This document shows, one piece after another, positions 1 to 10,684 of a stretch of DNA of 62,500 nucleotides. Below the pieces are notes generated by a model. It made no database searches and was not told the origin of the DNA. It saw nothing but the letters and a program-made list of their open reading frames with translations. This DNA is from Paulinella micropora (lineage: Eukaryota > Cercozoa > Imbricatea > Euglyphida > Paulinellidae). Position numbers and translations under genes: made by a program. The stretch covers positions 32,501 through 95,000 of the forward strand of contig WBZZ01003297.1 of assembly GCA_019918135.1 (NCBI GenBank), given 5' to 3'. Position 1 is the stretch's first letter, and each line of letters starts with the position of its first letter.

Positions 1-165
<165 letters not shown>

Positions 166-436
166 GTTGGACACCGTGATAGCCCAGTTGTCAAGTTCTA
201 CCATCTGGGCCCTGTCGCCAGTTCGATTCCCGTCGGTGCCACCAGTATTTTCATTGAACATACCGGTCTATTTCTGGACCAGTATTTTCATTGAACATAC
301 CGGCCCGTCTGGAAGTGTTGGAACTGCCCTTGCGGGGGTGTCATTAGAGCTTATCGTCAATTCTTCGTACTCCCCTCACGGGTGAGACGATGGAGGCGCA
401 TGTGCAGAAATGCATCAGCCATTGACAGAGAAGCAC

Positions 437-470
<34 letters not shown>
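166..470 (+). repeat. tRNA-derived SINE, copy 1, with (ATT) tail
   Basis: The 5' part resembles a tRNA. It has an A-box-like stretch (TGATAGCCCAGTTG), a B-box (AGTTCGATTCCC) and a 3' acceptor strand GGTGCC that pairs with the 5' GGCACC seen in the divergent copy at 56845. Next come two tandem copies of a ~35 bp unit containing GTATTTTCATTGAAC. A body ending AGAGAAGCACTATT then leads into ATT repeats. Nearly identical copies start at 1146, 1491 and 55731, so this is a dispersed retroposon family and not a single tRNA gene. Confidence 0.85.
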
Positions 471-545
471 TTGACAGGATCAAAGGCCAATTGACTGATA
501 AGTCTATTATTATTATTGTTATTATTGTTATTATTATTATTATTT

Positions 546-1002
546 CCTGATGATAAAAACTTAGTCACGCTTGTTTATCAGAGCTCCAGCCCAATCGCCT
601 TACGGCGTTAAACTGTGATGCCAACTCAAAACCATTTGGTGGATGATGCTGGGGAGGAGGGTCGTTGGGCGCCTGTCGAAGATCTTAAAACTCCGCTATG
701 CCGGTTGATAGCCCGTGGACCCAGCGGATACCAAATTGTTATGGGTGGGGTTTTGAGGTAGTTCTAGCAACCATGCTTGGTGTACGCACTTGCACATGCG
801 GCAACGTTTTGCAAGAGGTTGTTGGGACTGCGGAATAACCTCGGCTTAGTGTAGTCTTGCCCTCAGGAGCTCCATCGGTGGCCCCTATAATCATTCGAGA
901 GACTGACTAGGTGGGGATGGAGCACCTCGAACAAGGGCATGGAGGCTCATGTCCGGAAACGGATCGTGCCATCAGCTGCATCAGTATGCCTTAGAGGAAG
1001 TA

Positions 1003-1003
<1 letters not shown>
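546..1003 (+). repeat. ~460 bp dispersed repeat, family B, left copy
   Basis: This block is repeated with moderate divergence at about 56370-56823 on the other side of the virus. Shared stretches include CCAGCCCAAT, ATTGTTATGGGTGGGGTTT and GGAATAACCTCGGCTTAGTG. Both copies end in an ATT array, which suggests a non-autonomous retroposon. No coding capacity is seen. Confidence 0.75.
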
Positions 1004-1490
<487 letters not shown>

Positions 1491-1756
1491 GGACACCGTG
1501 ATAGCCCAGTGGTCAAGTTCTACCATCTGGGCCCTGTCGCCAGTTCGATTCCCGTCGGTGCCACCAGTATTTTCATTGAACATACCGATCCGTCTGGACC
1601 AGTATTTTCATTGAACATACCGGCCCGTCTGGAAGTGTTGGAACTGCCCTTGCGGGGGTGTCATTAGAGCTTATCGTCAATTCTTCGTACTCCCCTCACG
1701 GGTGAGACGATGGAGGCGCATGTGCAGAAATGCATCAGCCATTGACAGAGAAGCAC

Positions 1757-1790
<34 letters not shown>
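1491..1790 (+). repeat. tRNA-derived SINE, copy 3
   Basis: Third near-identical head-to-tail SINE copy, starting directly after the tail of copy 2 and ending in a short ATT tail. The tandem arrangement suggests insertion into, or recombination through, the ATT tails. Confidence 0.85.
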
Positions 1791-2227
1791 TGGGGAGTAC
1801 ATAGGCCATCGGTCCTTTCCATGGGCTGATTGGTATAAAGCTCCTAGAGTAATGTTCTTTGCCGTCACTTCCTTTATTCCACCGATTGGTGTGGAGACTT
1901 TCCTTATGGAATGGAGGATTGGATGCACATGGCCTTTTGGCTCAGCAATTGGCAGGAGATACACTATTATTATTATTATTATTATTTTTGGGAGTACATA
2001 GGCCATCGGTCCCTTTCCATGGGCTGATTGGTATAAAGCTCCTAGAGTAATGTTCTATGCCGTCACACTTCCTTTATTCCACCGATTGGTGTGGAGACTT
2101 TCCTTATGGAATGGAGGACTGGATGCACATGGCCTTTTGGCTCAGCAATTGGCAGACGATACATACATATTATTATTATTTATTTATTTATTTATTTACT
2201 TATTTATTTGTTTGTTTGTTTGTTTGT

Positions 2228-2262
<35 letters not shown>

Positions 2263-2280
2263 CTTATTTATTTATTATGT
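1791..2280 (+). repeat. Two tandem ~195 bp repeats with ATT/ATTT tails
   Basis: A unit beginning GGGGAGTACATAGGCCATCG and containing CCACCGATTGGTGTGGAGAC occurs at about 1791-1970 and again at 1990-2165, each followed by a microsatellite. The second tail degenerates into ATTT and GTTT repeats. This is a third non-coding repeat family. Confidence 0.8.
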
Positions 2281-2284
2281 AGGT

Positions 2285-2700
2285 GAACAACACTGTGCAG
2301 ACCCTCTATCTCGATGGCAACAAAATCGGACCCGATGGCGCAAAAGCTATCGGCAAAGCGTTGGAGGTACCTTAAGCATATTGGCGATCGCAGCAGCACC
2401 TTCAGGGCCAATATCGTTCTCTGATATGTCCAACGTTTGCAGTTTGCATTCCTTGTTTTCCTGTCAAACAAATATGTCACTCTCGTTTATGCTACCGCGG
2501 CTAGCACTAAATAAATGCTGCTGGTGTTTGAATGCAGGTCAATTCGAGCCTCACTCAACTCTCGCTCTGGAACAACAAGATCGGCAATGCTGGAGCTATT
2601 GCTATCGGCAAGGGTTTGGAGGTCTGACCTTGAGTGCTTCCGCGATATGCTCTGCGCCTTGCGCTTTAATATCGTTCCATCTTATGTCTAGCATTTGAAG
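2285..2700 (+). pseudogene. Leucine-rich-repeat (RNI-type) gene fragment
   Basis: Two separated segments, about 2290-2370 and 2535-2625, translate to consecutive ribonuclease-inhibitor-type LRRs. Each has the pattern L-x-L-x-x-N-K-I-G-x-x-G-A-x-A-I-G-K-x-L. They are separated by about 160 bp that could be an intron. No start codon or full-length frame is visible and the fragment ends where virus-like sequence begins, so it may be the exon remnant of a host LRR gene cut by the integration. The motif is clear; the gene model is not. Confidence 0.5.
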
Positions 2701-2744
2701 CGTTTTATTGACCTATTTTTCAGCACACCAAAGAAATATAATGC

Positions 2745-2960
2745 TACCGGTAGCTGCACCCCTCCCAACCACGCCACCTGAAATTTCCGGTGCATGTGCT
2801 ACCTGTCAGAACCCACACATGTCGAAGTTCTATTTATCACACAAATAAAATCAGATGTCAGGGTTCTGACAACGACCACCGGTGCCAGTGACAAAGGGGT
2901 GGCTGGTGGCACCTGCCAGAGGAGTGGCCAGGTGGCACCGCTCAGGGGGCAAAAGAATGC
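2745..2960. repeat. Left outer terminal repeat of the viral element
   Basis: Contains one hairpin unit whose arms are like CTGTCAGAACCC and GGGTTCTGACA (about 2800-2880), matching the right-hand array at 49700-50780 in direct orientation. The following segment, about 2885-2955, is the reverse complement of 49575-49680, with shared core GGAGTGGCCAGGTGGCACCG. The two ends therefore carry related repeats, partly inverted, as expected of virus or transposon termini. Exact ends and a target-site duplication could not be fixed by eye. Confidence 0.7.
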
Positions 2961-3429
2961 AAGATAACAAAAACTAGATTTTTGGTATGCTTCCAGGGAG
3001 TTCTCTAGTAAATAGCTACATATTTAGATAGCCCGCATCGAGAGAAATCTAACGCAGCAAAATTTATGTAAAATATTCATGATTAGCCTAGATAGACGCT
3101 TGCAAAGTTTTAGGAAGAAAAAGTCTTGATTTTTCCTGTGGGCGGTGGGCGGTGGCGAGGAGGGTGGCAAAAATGAAATAGCCAAAAATCGTAAGTGGAA
3201 AAAATAGACCCGCCGTGTAAGTGTGACGTGGCGTGAGCCCAGACTATTTTTGGCGTCAGAACCTGAGTTCAGCTGAACTTGGGAAGTGGTTATCTGACAA
3301 GAATAGAACCCTTGATGTTTGTGAGCATGTTTTGCAGGTTTATGGTGCTGTATGTATATATATCCTGAAAGGTTGCGTTGAGACTAGCATGAATCACTTA
3401 CGCACATACATTTATAGTCTAGATTAGCT
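2961..3429. other. Non-coding AT-rich spacer inside left end
   Basis: No convincing gene. It contains one diverged piece of the 170 bp repeat (around 3024-3052, with TTTAGATAGCCCGCATC). A short frame at 3233-3427 has no recognisable feature. Confidence 0.5.
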
Positions 3430-4110
3430 GCAAACTATCACTTGGAAAAATAGGGTCGTCCCCATTTTTCCTTGATTTTGACAAAGTCTTTGGACGGCGC
3501 CCAGAGGGTTCCCATAAGGTTTGAATATAGAATTAGATAGCCCGCATCAAGGGGAATCTACTGGAATAAACAGCTCGCAAAAATCTTTAGTATTTGTGTT
3601 ACAAACAGTCACTTGGCAAAATGGGGTCGGCCCCATTTTTCCGTGACTTTGATTAAGTTTTTGGACTGCGCCCCGATGGCTCCCATAAGGTTTGAATATA
3701 GAATAAGATAGCCTGCATCAAGGGAAATCTACTTGAACAAACAGCTCGCAAAAATCTTGAGTATTGGTTACAAACTATCACTTGGAAAAATGTGGTCGGC
3801 CCCATTTTTCCGTGACTTTGACCAAGTCTTTGGACTGCGCCCAGAATGTTCCCATAAAGTTTGAATATATAATTAGATAGCAAGCATCAAGGGGAATCTA
3901 CTGGAACAAACAGCTCGCAAAAATCTCGAGTATTGGTTACAAACTGTCACTTGGAAAAATGTGGTCAGTTCTATTCTTCCGTGACTTTGACTAAGTTTTT
4001 GGGCGGCTCCCAGATGCTCACATAAAATTTGAGGGTAGATTTAGATAGCCTGCATCAAGGGAAATCTACTGGAACAAACCGCTTGCAAAAATACTCAACA
4101 TTAGCAGAGA
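3430..4110 (+). repeat. Four ~170 bp direct tandem repeats
   Basis: The motif CACTTGG starts at 3439, 3610, 3779 and 3949 (spacings 171, 169 and 170). Each unit continues with GGTCGGCCCCATTTTTCC or a variant, GACTTTGA, TTCCCATAA, TAGATAGC and GAATCTACTGGAACAAACAG. The array lies just inside the left terminal repeat and upstream of the first gene. Possible roles are a replication or segregation element, or a satellite; nothing in the sequence decides. Confidence 0.85.
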
Positions 4111-4288
4111 TAAACTCTTGAGAAGTTGGATGTTTTCACTGTGTAGGTACATGATATTGCTGTACGTTGCGTACGGTGCGATCGACCGAGCGAGCGGCAA
4201 GGACGACTGCCTCGGTGGCAGCGGACCAAGACCCGAGCCAGCGCAGGTGGTGGAGAATGAGCTCGTTCGTTGGGGGGGCGCTGCGTCC

Positions 4289-5293
4289 ATGAGTATAGCC
4301 AGCTCAGCAGGCATGCCAATGGGCTCAGCCGACCGTCCCGGCGACGCGGCTCACGCTCAGCCACTGCCCGCGCCAGCGCCCACGGGACAGGACGAGGGGA
4401 GCGACGAGGAAGACGAGGAAGAGGACGTCGACATCCTAACCATCGACCCGCTGCTACCTACGACGCCGCCACCGCTACCAATGACTCCGGCACCGCTACC
4501 GACGACGCCCCCGCCCCCCGCGCCCGTCCCAGAGGAGGAGAGACCCACCAAGAGACGCTGCCTGCACGTCCCGACCGGCAAACGCTACCGCTTCTACGAG
4601 CTCCAGCGGGCTACAGACAAGGAAAAGAAGGAATGCGACTGGAAAGAGAGCGACGGGCCCGCCATCGTGGTGGTCTGGCAGGACCTCAAGACGAAGCACC
4701 GCAGCCGGGAACTGGAGCCGCTGGACTACGTGCTCACGTGGAAGGACGAGGATGGCTCCAACGCGGTTGAGCACTGGCGGCGCACGATTATGGCGGAGGT
4801 CATGAGCAAAAGCGCTCCGTACAGGCCGGTCGGTGACTCGAGTTCTGTGCCGCGTGCCGGAGCCTGCTCAGCAGGCACGGCCGTGGCACAGCGCTTCCGT
4901 CTCGATAAGCCTTACGCGTGCTTGGCCATGGCTTTATTCAACTTGTGCGACGCCCCGAAGCGCTACAAGGAAAAGCTACGGACTGAATTCAAGAAGTCCG
5001 TGGACTGCTACCCCGTCTTCTACGAGTACCTCAACGAGCTGGAGAAGCAAGGGCAGTCGTTGGCTACCGTCTCCCGCAAGCCCCTGAAGAAGCGTGGTAC
5101 TGGCTGGCTATTCAACTGATCAGCGCCGCTCGGCATCCTCGTGTACGATGGCCACGCCTTCGGCATCGACCCAGTGTGGCAATTGGTGTTCGACTGCAAG
5201 TCTAAAGTGGCCCGGCCGCTGAAAGACCTCGAGGTCCTGGGCGTGCACTGCTCCAACACTTTCTACGAGTGGCTGACTGTCACTCCGCTCTAA
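4289..5293 (+). pseudogene. Unknown viral protein, interrupted by in-frame TGA
   Basis: I chose the ATG at 4289, where GC-rich viral coding begins; the frame is open back to 4118. The N-terminal ~90 residues are acidic (a run of D/E around residue 45) and then Pro/Thr-rich (PLLPTTPPPLP type). After that comes a basic patch (KRRC) and a globular region rich in W, Y and charged residues. The frame stops at TGA 5117-5119. Exactly the same frame then stays open to TAA at 5291-5293, with protein-like content including LVYDGHAFGIDPVWQ. I infer one gene of ~334 codons with a premature stop. No family recognised. Confidence 0.6.
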
Positions 5294-5426
5294 GACAGAC
5301 ATTGACGGCCTGGCTTTTATTAATAAGATAGGATTTGGCAAACTAAGTAAAGCAAGTTATTCTCTTGGTATTATTATTAAATCAGTAGATTGGACAATTA
5401 TGACTGTTTTAATGATAGGTACAATT
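5294..5426. other. AT-rich intergenic segment
   Basis: Short AT-rich gap between convergent genes. Its plus strand has an open frame without an ATG that reads as a hydrophobic helix (about 5395-5450, core MTVLMIGTILIA). It may be coincidental or a relic. Confidence 0.3.
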
Positions 5427-6395
5427 TTAATTGCTCGTATCAAAACCATACTGCAAGTGAGTCAAGAATGGCCACTCGTTGGAGGGTGGGGTTCCTTGGG
5501 GGATCGAGTGAAATGAGTTCAGGCGGTATGCCACGTGTTCGAACACCGCTTTGAGCCCCGCGTTCAGGCGAAGTTCAGCAAAGATCCAGTACACACGAAC
5601 GTAGCTGTACATTAAGATCGTATTATCTACAGTGTTACCGGGCTCGGATAGCAGCATAGTCGAGTTTGAGATAGTGTTCCATGTAGAACACCTCTGCAGC
5701 CAGTCCACAGCTACCGCTTCCTTGAAGATGGGGTCGCCGCACAGCGCCCGTGCCTCGTCTGACTGTACCATTGTCCAGTATGCGTGTTCATGTAGCGGGA
5801 ATCGAGCCTGCATCATCCTCCCGATTGCGCGGTGTTCGTAGGCGTTGTCAGCCAACGCGTGCGAGTGCAACTGATCATAATAGACAGCTGGTTCGAGGTA
5901 AGAGCAAACTATGTCAGCCAGCGCAGGGATCAGATGAGGTGCCAGTGCAGTCGGGGCAGCGTGCGGAAGAAGCAAGAGTTCGGCGATCTCGCCCGGGGTT
6001 GTCCAGTCTTCAGTCAGGATGTTGAAGTCCAGTATGGACAACATTTTCTTGCCTGGGCGGGCTGCGGGGTATTGAATTGTCCCGTTCAAGGCGGATAGGA
6101 TTTCCAGGTCCCGTTTGCTAGGGTCTTGGCCGAGTTCAATTGACGCTGGCAGTGCTGCCTGGACGGGAAACGCGCCCGCCTGCAGGTGGATTCTGTCCGC
6201 GAGCGCGTCCATTTCCGCCTGGTCTGACGGTGGTGCCACCGACCGTCGCGCCAGCGTCGCCAAGGTGAGCGGGGCTCGGACGCTGGGTACGGCGGACGGG
6301 ACGGTCGTGCGGACGAACGCGGTGATGAGTGGTTGGCCTGTCAGCCGTCGGCGCTTGGCGGTACGGTCGTGTCGGTCGTCTCCTTGTCTGCGCAT
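5427..6395 (-). CDS. Unknown viral protein, LPxDL-type motif family
   Basis: Intact frame of 322 codons. The N-terminus is very basic (KRRRL around residue 17, a possible nuclear signal). A central motif, LIPALADIVCSYLEPAVYY, resembles motifs in the minus-strand genes at 35724-36266 and 48260-49068, both of which then read YEPL/HEPL-x-x-GAW. The three genes look like diverged paralogues. The segment after the motif is helical and aromatic-rich. It diverges from the polymerase gene across an intergenic region holding an inverted repeat. Function unknown. Confidence 0.7.
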   Translation of the reverse strand: MRRQGDDRHDRTAKRRRLTGQPLITAFVRTTVPSAVPSVRAPLTLATLARRSVAPPSDQAEMDALADRIHLQAGAFPVQAALPASIELGQDPSKRDLEILSALNGTIQYPAARPGKKMLSILDFNILTEDWTTPGEIAELLLLPHAAPTALAPHLIPALADIVCSYLEPAVYYDQLHSHALADNAYEHRAIGRMMQARFPLHEHAYWTMVQSDEARALCGDPIFKEAVAVDWLQRCSTWNTISNSTMLLSEPGNTVDNTILMYSYVRVYWIFAELRLNAGLKAVFEHVAYRLNSFHSIPQGTPPSNEWPFLTHLQYGFDTSN

Positions 6396-6489
6396 CTGGT
6401 CGGTACTTGGGTTCTTAGATTATGAGGGTGGACTGGGAGTCGGTCGCGTGTCCTCGCCCAGGGCACGAGCCCGCTGCCTTTATGTCCCT

Positions 6490-6670
6490 GGACGTCGTGA
6501 TATGACAGAAATATTGTGATACGGTCGAAAATGGCAGTGATATGGTACAAAAATGCAGTAGTGCGGGACAAAAAGGCAGTGATATGGCCCTAGGTGTATG
6601 TCCTGTATCTGGGCCCGGCGCACCAGTGAATTTCTAGAAGACCGTTACTGTCAGGCGGGCGGTACCCTTG
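6490..6670. repeat. Inner inverted repeat, left copy
   Basis: The reverse complement of this segment matches 49280-49450. Shared blocks include AGTAACGG(T/G)TTTCTAGAA, ATATCACTGCCTTTTTGTCC and TATCACAATATTTC. Both copies lie directly upstream of viral genes (6841 rightward, 49068 leftward). Internal repetition of GGCAGTGATATGG suggests a regulatory or terminal function. Confidence 0.7.
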
Positions 6671-6840
6671 TCACCCTCAGAACACTCGAGTTTTCTTTTG
6701 AGTGAAAGTGGTCGCAGCCGGAACGAACCCGTTGCCATTGTGTCCCTACCGCATATTGAGGCTGAATTCCCGGAAATTTGCAGTGTCGCAAAACCTGTCA
6801 AAATTTCTCGAGCACTGCATTTTTTTGTAGGTGCCTACAT

Positions 6841-9800
6841 ATGCAGGAGCAAGAGTGCATGCCACCCGCCACCGACAGCGACGAAGACGAGAGCCTCGCG
6901 CTGCAATCTCTGCGGGCCAGGGCCCGTCGCAAGCGAAGGGGCACGCAACAAGAAGCGGCTGCCACGGGCGGCGAAGCAGAGGAGTGCGACAGTGAGCCAC
7001 CGAGCCCGGTCCAGGCCGTCAGCGACGACGAATCGGCCGACGAGAAGACGTTGGTCGCTAGCAAGGACAAGGCCAAGAAGGAAGTGGTGTACAGGTTCTA
7101 CGAGCTACTGGACCTGCACGCAGTCCGCGACCTGCTTGCCGAGCCTCGCCTGGCGCCTGCTTACAAGCACTTGCTGGACTGCATGCAGAAGGAGGTGACC
7201 GTGAACGGAGGCTACTGCGTCGACTACCGCTACGGCAAGGGTACCAAGAGCGGCCGGGCCTACGCCACGACGGGGATGCAGAATGCACCGGCCGCTCTGC
7301 GCCGCCTGGCCCTGCCGGCGTTCTGCAAGGAGGTCGACATCAACAACAGCGTGCCCGTGTTCTTGCTGTGGCTGGCGGAAGGCCTGGCTGGGGACCCGGC
7401 CCCTCTGGCTGCGCTGCGCGAGCTCGTGGAGAAGCGAGAAGAGTGCTTGCGGGAGACTGCCGAAATCCTCGGGGTGTCAAGGGACGGCGCCAAGGAGGCA
7501 CTGCTCAAGGTCTTGCACGGCGGGGATCTGGCGGGCCTGCCGCCGTGCCGTTTCGCCCAGCGGCTGCGCAACTCGGTCGCATACGCGATCTCGGAGCTCA
7601 AGCCGCATTTCAGGAAGGTGTGGGACTTCTGCGAGAAGAGGCGCACGCTGGGCTGGGACCACGTCAGGCGCATCAACTACAAGAACGCCGAGGGGGCGTT
7701 CGTGCACTTTGTGACTACTCGCTACGAGGCGAAGATCATGTCCCGCGCAATGGCCTTTTTTCGGGACAAGGGCTGCGAGACGATATGCCTGCGCCACGAC
7801 TCGTTGGTAATCGAGGACAGGCAAAACGTGGTGGACGAGGCGGCGCTCCGCGAGCTGGCGGAGTTCTGCGTCGCGACGGACTACGGCGAGGCAGAGACGA
7901 GGCCCCAGGGCCGCAAGGGCCTCAAGAGGCTGTCCAAGCTCACCAGGCTCGGCTGGAAGTGTAGTCCCATGGTCGCGCAGGACGGCGATCGTGAAAAGCT
8001 ACTACAGACGGAGGACGAAGGCTCGCCAGCGGAACAGACGGGCTTCGAGAACACGAAAATCTACCGGACACGCGAGGATGTCTACAAGGACGAGTTTATG
8101 CATCATGTTAGCTTCAACGAGTTCCGCTACCAGCTGGTGAACGCCATCACTGGACTAGGTAAATCGCACGCCTCCCGGCAAGTCATCTTGGATCTGCTGC
8201 GCGAGCACCCAGAAGCTAGGGTGTGCATAGTGACTGGCCGGCGGACACATGCGGCTTGTGTCAATGGTGATCTGTCATCCTTTTTGCGCAAGAACGAGAT
8301 CGAAGTGACCACGCTAGCCAACTACATGGACGCCCCGAGGGACGCTGACGGCGGCCTGTCTCAGCACCAACGAATCATCGTGCAGTACGAGTCCCTGTAC
8401 CGGCTGGCGGTCTACCAAGGCGGCGCAAGGACGTTGATTAGCTACGACTTCCTTATTCTGGACGAGTTCAGGCTGCTATCTGACCAGCGGGTCTCGATGC
8501 AGACGAACCGCTGGAACTTGCGCGAGAAAAATGCAATCTACGAAAAGCTGTGCAAGGATACCCGCGCGTCCTGGCGATGGACAAGGACCTCAACTCTGAT
8601 TCTACCTGTTACGACTTCTTTGTGGGCGCCGAAGGGGTCGCGAAGCAAGCCGAGGTACAGTTCCATGACTACCGCTACGTGCCGCCACACCTCGTGCGCA
8701 ATATCAAGGTCGTGGGCAAGCTCGAGGAGTGGCTGGAGAAGCTGCGAACGAACCTGCGAGAATGGAAGAAGACGCTCGTGCCCTGCCGATCCAACCGCGA
8801 AGCAAGGGCCATCTACGACTTGTTCGTAGCGGCCGGCGACGCCCCGGAGAGGCCAGACGCCAAAGGCAAAAAGGTACAGACGAGAGAAGACTGCAAGGAC
8901 GAGGAGGTAGACCCGACCTGGGCCAAAGGGGCTAAAGTGCGGATCCTGACTGCGCAGACCCCTCCGCCAGAGTCTCAGTCGATGCTCGCCAACATCAACA
9001 ACCTTTTCAGGCCCTCGGTGCCGAATGACTACGCGTCCGGTTGCGTGGTTCTGATCTACACTAGCTCGTTGTGCGTGGCGGCGGACCTACAGGACCCGAT
9101 CGAATGCGTGATGCTGCACTGCGCGAACGGGACAGGCATCGCTAAGGGGGGTCCACCGGCCAGGATCCTGTGGCAGATGGTCATGCGCGCGCGCCGTGTC
9201 CGGGACAACACAGTCTATTGCTATTTCGGCGAGAAACTGCGGCCACCTCCCGTGCGCTCTGGCGAGGCGTCTGCGCGGCCGTGGCGGCACGACGGAGTGT
9301 ACCGGGAGCTGGCCAAGAATTTCAAGGAGAAGAGACTCCAGATACGGATAGTGACACTCCGCGCCAATCCCAAAGACAAGGACAGCATCTACTTGATGAT
9401 GGACGTCTGCCTTAGGTGGAGGGATATCGTCGACACCAGCGGCAGAAAGCTGTAGTCGGTCGAAGTGAATTCCAATCTAGTGGAATGTCTCCTGGCGCGC
9501 GAGACAGAAGTGGAGCACAACCGGAACGAGCTCGTGTTCTACCAGTTTGTGCGCGGGCACCCGCTGGTTATGCCGGAGCCTCCACCAGAGGAACAGCTGC
9601 GGAAGGCACTCGACGAGCTGAGGCAGCCGGCCAGTGATCCGGTGGTGGAGTCAAAGCAGGCAGGGCCATAAGACGAGCTGGAAGAAGTCCGCGAGCGCCC
9701 GGACGACGAGCTCCAGTTCGTGTTGTCCCAGGAGATCAGGTGGGCGGACCTCGGGCGTGCGCCGGATGCCCAGAAGCGCATAATAGAGATCGAGCGCACA

Positions 9801-10424
9801 AACGGCACCAAGCGGAAGAACAGACAAGTAGAACTAGAGGCGTTGAAGATACTGCGGCTCTACCCAGGCAATTTGCACGCCATGCGCGAACTGGCACTGA
9901 GTGGCAAAGTCGCCCCCGCGAGTGTACTGCTTGAGCAGTACAAGGCTATGCGTAAACACCGTCGTGCCCTGCGCCTGATGCAAGTGGCCCTGTCTCCGGT
10001 GGCCGACGCGGTCGAGGCCGACGACAAGGCGCTCTTTGGTGGGTCAGAGGAACAACGCAAGCAAGTGGCCGAATACACGAAGCTCTTGACCACCGCTCAC
10101 CATGTCATCGGGGAAACAGCTTCCGTGCTCGGCTGCAAGTTGCCCGAGCTGCTTTCTCCCGACCATGTGCTTACAAACGAACGGATCAACAAAACGGGCG
10201 ACCGGCTGGCCAAGCTCTTCAAGGACCTGGAGATTTCGCAGCGAGACCCCGACACTGCTCGTACTGCCCAGCCGCCCAAAAAGGCCGTGATGTGCCTTAA
10301 GTCTCTCCTGGCCAAGTATGGGTTTGATCTTGTCAAGACAGACTCCAAGCGGCTACCAGGGAACGCGGCCGGCAAGAGGCAGGAGCTAGTGTCCTACAAA
10401 GTAGTCCCGACCAAAGATCAGTGA
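6841..10424 (+). pseudogene. TVpol (family-A-like polymerase) fused to OBP-like helicase; disrupted
   Basis: Start taken at ATG 6841; the frame is open back to 6778, and ATG 6859 is also possible. Residue numbers here count from 6778. Polymerase motif A is DINNSVPVF (~187), motif B is R-D-G-A-K-x7-GG (~238-251) and motif C is RHDSL (~339), the pattern of the TVpol group related to family A polymerases and T7-like RNA polymerases. A P-loop GLGKS follows (~460). Then come V-T-G-R-R-T, Q-Y-E-S-L and an I-L-D-E-F box (~561), as in origin-binding-protein helicases. Breaks: a frame change near 8540-8575, TAG at 9453-9455 and TAA at 9669-9671; the second frame is otherwise continuous to TGA at 10422. 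Full length would be ~1,190 residues. I infer that it is the element's replicase. Confidence 0.75.
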
Positions 10425-10684
10425 ACTGAAAGGCTTACACGTAGGCTTTTGGCAGCCTCCCGTCCACGAGCAGTTCCCTGAGCGGCGCCCTGGACGACAA
10501 GCAGGCCGGGGTTTTCGGCGGAGAGGCGTGGTGGGCTCGACACAGAAGAACACATGGGCTCCTGTGGGCCTCCTATGCCGCTACCGGCCGTGGTGAAATT
10601 TTGGCGGCTGATGCTGTCTTCGGTGCTTGGGTTGCGACAGAACACGGAAAAAAAAGTTCTGAGCCAGACTCTGTGTAGAGGCCG
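10425..10684. other. Intergenic region between replicase and RNR large subunit
   Basis: GC-rich, with open frames on both strands but none with a good start or recognisable content. It ends with AAAAAAAAG at about 10648 upstream of the RNR start. I see no supported gene. Confidence 0.4.

Noticed and set aside
168..242. Functional tRNA gene
   Set aside because: The tRNA-like head is part of a repeated SINE with several near-identical copies; the anticodon arm is degenerate.
3430..4110. CRISPR array
   Set aside because: Units are whole ~170 bp direct repeats without unique spacers, in a eukaryotic context.
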